Shown: positions 52,731 through 56,968 of the stretch, one piece after another | How positions within the stretch are numbered: position 1 is the first letter of the stretch | How the letters are laid out: each line of letters opens with the position of its first letter | DNA from: Chloroflexota bacterium | GTDB lineage: Bacteria > Chloroflexota > Anaerolineae > UBA4142 > SHND01 | NCBI GenBank assembly: GCA_029778615.1 | Contig: JAKOPZ010000080.1 | Span: 1-56,968 of the forward strand | Direction of reading: 5' to 3' | DNA: 56,968 nucleotides | Program-made: the position numbers and the translations under genes | The notes under the pieces: model-generated | What the model was told of the DNA's origin: nothing | Databases searched by the model: none | The model's input: the letters and a program-made list of their open reading frames with translations, nothing else

Positions 52731-55286
52731 TTAACGGCTCCTTCGCAGTGTTGCATCCACGCTAAACGGATTCGTCGCGTTTTGTGGAATCTCGATGCCG
52801 TCGTCGGCGACGATGGGACGATACCCGCGCGCAATGATAATCGCGCTGTACGCGCGTCCAACCGGCAGCGCCACATCGGTCTGATAAAAACCGTTCGCAT
52901 CCGAAATGGCTTGCGCGATAATTTCACTGCGCGTCACCTGGTCATCCGCTGCCGCGTCCGATGCCGAGAGCCCCGGTTTCATAATAAACACTTGCGCGCC
53001 TTCAACGCCGCGCCGTGTGTCCGCGTCCACAATGTTGCCTTGCAAATAAACACTGTTCGCCGCCGCCTGAGGCGCGGAGGGTGCGCTGCCGGTGGTGCAG
53101 GCAATCAACGCGACATCGTCCACAAACATCGAACTCACATTGCCGCGCGGATTTTCCGAAGTGAACGCGAGGCGAATCACTTTGCCTGCGAACTGGGTGA
53201 GGTCGGCTTGTTTGTTCTGCCAGCGGTCATCGGCTTGCGACGACACTAATTTTTCCACTGCGCCCACCACTTGTCCGTTGGTGTTGGCAACCACCGCGCC
53301 AAAATTCGCGTCACCCGCCAAGAGTCCGGCAAAGCCGCTGAATTCTTCATGCAAATAACGATAGTATTCGAGCTGTACGCGTGTGGCGTTTGCGGGAATC
53401 GCAATGTCCTGATAAATCGTTTGAATCGGCTCCTTGTCCTGCCCGCCGAGCCACGCGCTGCGCTTGCCTGTATGCGGCAGTTCCGTATCAATCAAAACAC
53501 TGCGCTCGCCCGAAATATCATTCCAGCCATCGTCCGTTTCAAACGTGCCGTTGACGACCAAATTGTTGCAGCCCTGCGGCGTCGTATTGGACGGAGGGGG
53601 GGGGGCGTTGTTATTGGAAGGCGTTGATGTGGGCTGGGTCGGCACATTGTTGGCGCCGCTCACATTCAAACCGACGCCCGCAAAACCGTTCTGCACGGCT
53701 TGAACTTCGCTCGCATTGCCATACAAGTCTTGTGCCGCGCGTACGGTTGCTTTTGCCGCGTCGAGAAATTGTGAATTGGGTGCGAGATATTGCGTGAGCG
53801 TGCGGTAATAAATCTGCTCCAATTTCTCCATCCCGATTTTGCTGCCGATGAGAAACGCGGCGTAATTGGGAATGCCGCTGTTGATGTGCACGCCGCCGTT
53901 ATCGCCTTTGCGGCTGATGGGCAAGCGCGCGTACTCGCTCACATTTTTCGGCTGCCCGACGCCGTTAAGCGGATTGCGCGGGTCGAACGCGCCGCGCAGG
54001 TTCGGGTCTTCGAGACTGCGGAGCATCGGGCGCGGGAACGGCGGCGATTTGATAACCGTTTCGCCAATCGTCCAGTTTGCGCGGTCAATCATCACGCCGA
54101 AAACATCCGAGTACGATTCGTTCAGCGCGCCCGATTGCGCTTTGTATTCCAGAGAGGCGGTAGCGCCCGTGACGCCGTGCGTGAATTCGTGACCGACAAC
54201 ATCGAGACCAAACGCGAGCGGTTTGAAAATTTTTCCGCCGTCGCCGTAAATCATTTGTTGGTATTCGCCAATCCACGCGGCGTTCTCGGCGTCTTCGGGG
54301 TCGGTGCCGTAATGCACGGTCGAGACAAGCGCGCCGCCCTGTCCATCCACCCCATCACGTTTGAACGTATTGAAATAATAGTCGTACACTTTGCCCGCGC
54401 CGTCGTGTGCGGCTTGAGCGATTTGGTCGCGCGAACGTTCGCCTTCTTGAATCAGTAATCGTCCGGGAATGTCCGTGTCGTTGTCGGCAGAGTACGTCTG
54501 ACGCTGTTTGATATGTTCCACACTGTCATAGACGTGTGTCACTGCCGGACGCCGCGCATTGATATAGTAATACCACTGTCCGAGCGGCGCGTTGGTCATG
54601 ATGGTAACCGCCCATGTGAGCGTGGCGTGATTTTCATTCGTGTCGTCCACATAAATGACGAGCTGTGTTTTGTCGGACAAAATTTTGGTGCTCACGCGCG
54701 CGCGTTCATTGCTTTGCAATTGGTTGTTTAACAAATCGTCGAGTGCCACTCGCTCCGCGTCTTGTTTGGATACGAGCGGGTCAATCATCACATTCAAATT
54801 GGGGACGAATTGTCCGTTGACCGCGACGATGTTTTGCTGCGCGTCGAGATGGACGATGACTTGTCTGTCTTGAACGGGGATGTTTTTGAAGGTCTGGTCC
54901 AAACGCACGTGCGAATAATTCAACTGCGCGTCGGGTTCGATGCGGCGCAGCGCGAATGAATCGTTCGCCGTGAATTTGAACAATGCCGCGTTCTCGGCAA
55001 GAAAACCGCGCGCAATCAATTCGGGATTGCCGCGTTCGTTCGCTTTGGGCGTGTACGGAATGCGCGCGGTGGCATCATCACTCGAAATAAAATTCGGGAC
55101 GCCCGTCGCGTCATCCCACGACGCGTTGAGTTTGCCCAATGCGCGCGCGTTCAAATACAGCCACGCGGCGCGCGGACCCGTTTCCGTTTTGTTCGCGACC
55201 ACACTGCCGACAAGCAGTGCGGCGATGCCGACGAGAGTGATGGCGAGCGTAAAAGCAAGAATCCAACCGATGCGAGTGCGGGACAT
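52731..55286 (-). CDS. Secreted thermolysin-like M4 metallopeptidase with C-terminal beta domains
   Basis: 851 residues from ATG 55286, with AAGGA 6 bp upstream. A signal peptide or anchor (about 8-33) is followed by an FTP/PepSY-type propeptide (to about 280). The M4 domain contains HEFTH (366-370) and the third zinc ligand in NESYSD, with DNGGVHINSGIPN as the M4 C-terminal signature (active-site His). A Pro/Asn/Thr linker containing a C10 tract (poly-G on the plus strand, 53596-53605) leads to a jelly-roll-like domain (about 595-745) and a carboxypeptidase-regulatory-like domain at the C-terminus (SVYLQGNIVDADTRRGVEG). It degrades extracellular protein after autocatalytic removal of the propeptide. 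An emfourin-like gene lies downstream on the same strand. Confidence 0.93.
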   Translation of the reverse strand: MSRTRIGWILAFTLAITLVGIAALLVGSVVANKTETGPRAAWLYLNARALGKLNASWDDATGVPNFISSDDATARIPYTPKANERGNPELIARGFLAENAALFKFTANDSFALRRIEPDAQLNYSHVRLDQTFKNIPVQDRQVIVHLDAQQNIVAVNGQFVPNLNVMIDPLVSKQDAERVALDDLLNNQLQSNERARVSTKILSDKTQLVIYVDDTNENHATLTWAVTIMTNAPLGQWYYYINARRPAVTHVYDSVEHIKQRQTYSADNDTDIPGRLLIQEGERSRDQIAQAAHDGAGKVYDYYFNTFKRDGVDGQGGALVSTVHYGTDPEDAENAAWIGEYQQMIYGDGGKIFKPLAFGLDVVGHEFTHGVTGATASLEYKAQSGALNESYSDVFGVMIDRANWTIGETVIKSPPFPRPMLRSLEDPNLRGAFDPRNPLNGVGQPKNVSEYARLPISRKGDNGGVHINSGIPNYAAFLIGSKIGMEKLEQIYYRTLTQYLAPNSQFLDAAKATVRAAQDLYGNASEVQAVQNGFAGVGLNVSGANNVPTQPTSTPSNNNAPPPPSNTTPQGCNNLVVNGTFETDDGWNDISGERSVLIDTELPHTGKRSAWLGGQDKEPIQTIYQDIAIPANATRVQLEYYRYLHEEFSGFAGLLAGDANFGAVVANTNGQVVGAVEKLVSSQADDRWQNKQADLTQFAGKVIRLAFTSENPRGNVSSMFVDDVALIACTTGSAPSAPQAAANSVYLQGNIVDADTRRGVEGAQVFIMKPGLSASDAAADDQVTRSEIIAQAISDANGFYQTDVALPVGRAYSAIIIARGYRPIVADDGIEIPQNATNPFSVDATLRRSR

Positions 55287-55449
55287 TATCGTTCCTTTGC
55301 GTTCCAATGCGGGTCTGACAGCGACAAAAGTGCAAAGTCAATTCTCATTTTACATGAGATGTGAAATTCATGCTAGAAAGGAATCGTGATGCACACCGAA
55401 ATGAACTTGACGTATCGAAAACCGTAAACAATTTTTAATGCAGTACGTA

Positions 55450-55478
55450 TTGACCCGCGCGGGCGAATTTGATAGAAT
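55450..55478 (+). promoter_or_regulatory. Promoter of the membrane-anchored LuxR gene
   Basis: TTGACC (55450-55455) and TAGAAT (55473-55478) are 17 bp apart, about 95 bp before ATG 55576. The -10 is directly followed by the palindrome at 55483. Confidence 0.6.
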
Positions 55479-55482
55479 CCCG

Positions 55483-55502
55483 AATAGAACCTTAGTTCTA
55501 TT
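55483..55502. promoter_or_regulatory. LexA-box-like palindrome at the LuxR transcription start
   Basis: AATAGAAC-ctta-GTTCTATT is a perfect 8-bp palindrome with a GAAC-N4-GTTC core, the core of Gram-positive SOS boxes. It lies 4 bp after the -10, covering the expected start site, where a repressor would block transcription. Confidence 0.6.
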
Positions 55503-55575
55503 GACAGTGTCTTGACTGCGCCTGCTTCCCCTCTGTATTTCCCTCTCGCAGGAATCCCGATGTGTTACCCGTCTT

Positions 55576-55944
55576 ATGGATTGGCTCATTGTCGGAGCGC
55601 TCGTGTTTGTTTTGCTCGCGGTCAGCGTGGGTGTGTACTATTGGAGTACGCCGCGCGTTCCGCGTGTACGCAATGTACGCAACGTTGATACGCACGCATT
55701 GCATACGGAAACCAAAACGGTCTCGATGAAAAAAACCATGGCTACGTATCCGCTCACCGCGCGCGAACGCGAAATCGCCTTGCTCGCGATGCAAGGGCAG
55801 TCGAGCACCGAAATTGCCGGGCAGCTGGCGATTAGTGTTCGCACCGTAGACAAACACCTGCAAAACATCTATCGCAAACTCAACATTCGCTCGCGCAGTG
55901 AATTGAAATATGTGCTGCGCGATATGGATGCGGTTGACATGTAG
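55576..55944 (+). CDS. Membrane-anchored LuxR-type helix-turn-helix protein
   Basis: 122 residues. A single N-terminal membrane helix (about 4-24, LIVGALVFVLLAVSVGVYYW), a basic linker with an RVPRVRNVRNV repeat, and a C-terminal GerE/LuxR DNA-binding domain: YPLTAREREIALLAMQGQSS, then IAGQLAISVRTVDKHLQNIYRKLNIRSRSEL. The helix-turn-helix is complete and ends at the protein end. No sensory or receiver domain exists, so it would be a membrane-tethered regulator or one released by proteolysis. No ribosome-binding site is apparent. It belongs to a run of small genes with related promoter palindromes. Confidence 0.85.
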   Translation: MDWLIVGALVFVLLAVSVGVYYWSTPRVPRVRNVRNVDTHALHTETKTVSMKKTMATYPLTAREREIALLAMQGQSSTEIAGQLAISVRTVDKHLQNIYRKLNIRSRSELKYVLRDMDAVDM

Positions 55945-56061
55945 CATTGCCCCTTGTGGACATTTTGCTTCCACCCACAAGATAGAGTTACGTACTCTGT
56001 TTTCGTAAACGTATAATTCGGCTCTGCCCAAAATTCCCCGCAAAAATACGCAGTTTCCCCA

Positions 56062-56090
56062 TAGACAAGCATAGAACACTTGTGCTATTA
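56062..56090 (+). promoter_or_regulatory. Promoter with SOS-box-like operator before the RecA-fold-like gene
   Basis: TAGACA (56062-56067) and CTATTA (56085-56090) are 17 bp apart. The site AGAACA-CT-TGTGC (56073-56085) fills the spacer, as at recA. ATG 56098 lies 7 bp after the -10, implying a leaderless transcript. Confidence 0.6.
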
Positions 56091-56097
56091 GGGAAAC

Positions 56098-56625
56098 ATG
56101 TTTTCACCGCAAACATTTTTTTCTTCCGCGACGCGTCACGGGCGCGTCGTTCTCGTCCTCGGCAATGCTCTCCCGCGTGCCTTTCTCAATTCTGCACTCG
56201 CCTGGCTCGCGCTGCAACACAAAACGCTGCGCGTCATTGACGGCGCAAACATTTTCGACGCGTACGCGCTCGCGCGCTATGCCGCACGCGCACGTCGCGA
56301 CCCGCGCGTCGTTTTGAAAAAAATCCAACTCGCCCGCGCGTTCACCTGTTATCAATTCGCGCAGTGCGCGGCGGCGCAAACCTTTTCGCCCGACGCGGTG
56401 CTGTGCTTGCTCGGCGCGCTCGATACGTTTTATGACGAAAGTGTTCCGCTCGCCGACGCGCTGCGTTTACTCGACGCGCTGTGCGGACAAATCCGCCAAC
56501 ACCGCGCGCACGGCGGACTCGTATTCATCACCGCGAAACTTCCGCCCGCCGAAGCGTTCACCCGCATTACGCTGGTGAAAAAATTAAAAGCGTGCGCGGA
56601 CGATATTCATTGGTTGAAACTATAA
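56098..56625 (+). CDS. RecA-fold-like protein without a recognisable P-loop
   Basis: 175 residues. LRVIDGANIFDAYALARYA and KIQLARAFTCYQFAQ resemble the strand-helix and RAFT segments of RecA/Rad51-like ATPases (LDggNrFdpy; vaRAFTcyQ), and VLCLLGALDTFYDESVP resembles the following Walker B region. The position of the P-loop, however, reads VLVLGNALPRAFLNSAL, which lacks GKT/S, so ATP binding is doubtful. No characterised family is recognised. The promoter carries the same SOS-box-like site as recA, so a role in the DNA-damage response (for example a RecA-like accessory such as ImuA) is a possible, unproved reading. A small LuxR gene follows after 30 bp. Confidence 0.6.
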   Translation: MFSPQTFFSSATRHGRVVLVLGNALPRAFLNSALAWLALQHKTLRVIDGANIFDAYALARYAARARRDPRVVLKKIQLARAFTCYQFAQCAAAQTFSPDAVLCLLGALDTFYDESVPLADALRLLDALCGQIRQHRAHGGLVFITAKLPPAEAFTRITLVKKLKACADDIHWLKL

Positions 56626-56655
56626 CGACTCAAGTCGTTACTACGAGGTTGATTG

Positions 56656-56898
56656 ATGGGACGCACACCGGCATCTTGTCCAGCATCGTCTGCAAATCGT
56701 TTCGCGTGCGTTTTATCCAAACGCGAATGGCAAGTCGCGCGTCTCGTCGCGCAAGGAAAACGGAATCACGAAATCGCAGACGAAATGATATTGAGCGTAT
56801 TGACGGTCGAAACACATCTCAAGCACATTTACGCCAAACTCAATTTGCGTTCGCGGACGGAACTTGTGGCGTGGATTTTGGAAAATCATGTGTTGTGA
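56656..56898 (+). CDS. Minimal LuxR-type helix-turn-helix protein
   Basis: 80 residues from ATG 56656 (a TTG lies one codon earlier). After a short Cys-containing N-terminus, nearly the whole protein is a GerE/LuxR domain: LSKREWQVARLVAQGKRNHEIADEMILSV and VETHLKHIYAKLNLRSRTEL, similar to the domain at 55576. No sensor part, so it is a stand-alone DNA-binding protein, possibly a partner or antagonist of a larger regulator. It lies 30 bp after the RecA-fold-like gene and probably shares its transcript. Confidence 0.82.
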   Translation: MGRTPASCPASSANRFACVLSKREWQVARLVAQGKRNHEIADEMILSVLTVETHLKHIYAKLNLRSRTELVAWILENHVL

Positions 56899-56947
56899 CC
56901 AGAAATGGTCTGTACGACAAAAATACCTGATTTCAGGGATGCTTTTC

Positions 56948-56964
56948 AAGAACAAATGTGCTAG
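56948..56964 (+). promoter_or_regulatory. SOS-box-like site at the right edge
   Basis: AAGAACA-AA-TGTGCTAG repeats the AGAACA-NN-TGTGC pattern of the recA and 56098 promoters, in the same orientation as the latter. The gene it would control lies beyond the window. Confidence 0.5.
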
Positions 56965-56968
56965 TCTA

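Noticed and set aside
1-56968. CRISPR array
   Set aside because: No regularly spaced repeats and no cas genes were seen anywhere in the window.

Overview
The window looks like chromosomal DNA of a Chloroflexota bacterium, probably Anaerolineae-like. This is inferred from gene content: a family-28 diacylglycerol glycosyltransferase, a recA-recX-rny-spoVS block, RodA next to a minE-minD-minC-minC cluster, very large GAF/PAS kinases, small LuxR-type proteins, and TTGACA/TATAAT-type promoters. There are no rRNA genes, tRNA genes or CRISPR arrays, and phylum placement was not tested by any search.

Layout. 1-3133: 3' part of a P-loop ATPase gene (minus), a decayed serine recombinase, and an FFLEELY-motif protein. 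3231-7396: promoter, about 380-nt leader with a possible leader peptide and two terminators, then two half-transporters whose motifs predict an asymmetric heterodimeric ABC exporter. 7412-8272: higBA toxin-antitoxin pair bracketed by 37-bp repeats. 8400-15449: glycosyltransferase, recA, recX, rny, spoVS and a PHP phosphoesterase; the recA-recX gap is long and full of hairpins. 15464-21191: holB, a HEPN/MNT pair, acnA and a beta-hydroxyacid dehydrogenase. 21318-25042: an operon in which two histidine phosphatases alternate with molybdenum-hydroxylase maturation genes (yqeB; a yqeC-mocA fusion). 25057-32354: small membrane proteins, a GltD-like oxidoreductase, a lower-GC pair of secreted unknowns, a NYN-domain protein, a membrane-anchored glycosidase and a solute-binding protein. 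32394-36274: rodA and min genes, with minC duplicated. 36465-50480: a signalling island: a GAF-rich HD-GYP protein divergent from a 2560-residue hybrid kinase, a single REC protein, a REC-ParA protein and an Hpt-REC-REC-GGDEF cyclase. 50509-55286: an emfourin-like protein, two membrane proteins and a secreted M4 metallopeptidase. 55450-56968: a membrane-anchored LuxR protein, a RecA-fold-like protein without a P-loop and a minimal LuxR protein.

How the parts connect. The most interesting thread is a 13-bp motif, AGAACA-NN-TGTGC, found inside the recA promoter, in the promoter of the RecA-fold-like gene at 56098, and at the right edge of the window; a related palindrome overlaps the start of the LuxR gene at 55576. 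It resembles the Gram-positive LexA box, so the right-hand cluster may belong to the SOS regulon together with recA. A second thread is cyclic-di-GMP: one locus encodes the degrading (HD-GYP) and the making (GGDEF) enzymes around a giant sensor kinase. Five long poly-G tracts lie inside genes, several of them in the signalling and peptidase regions.
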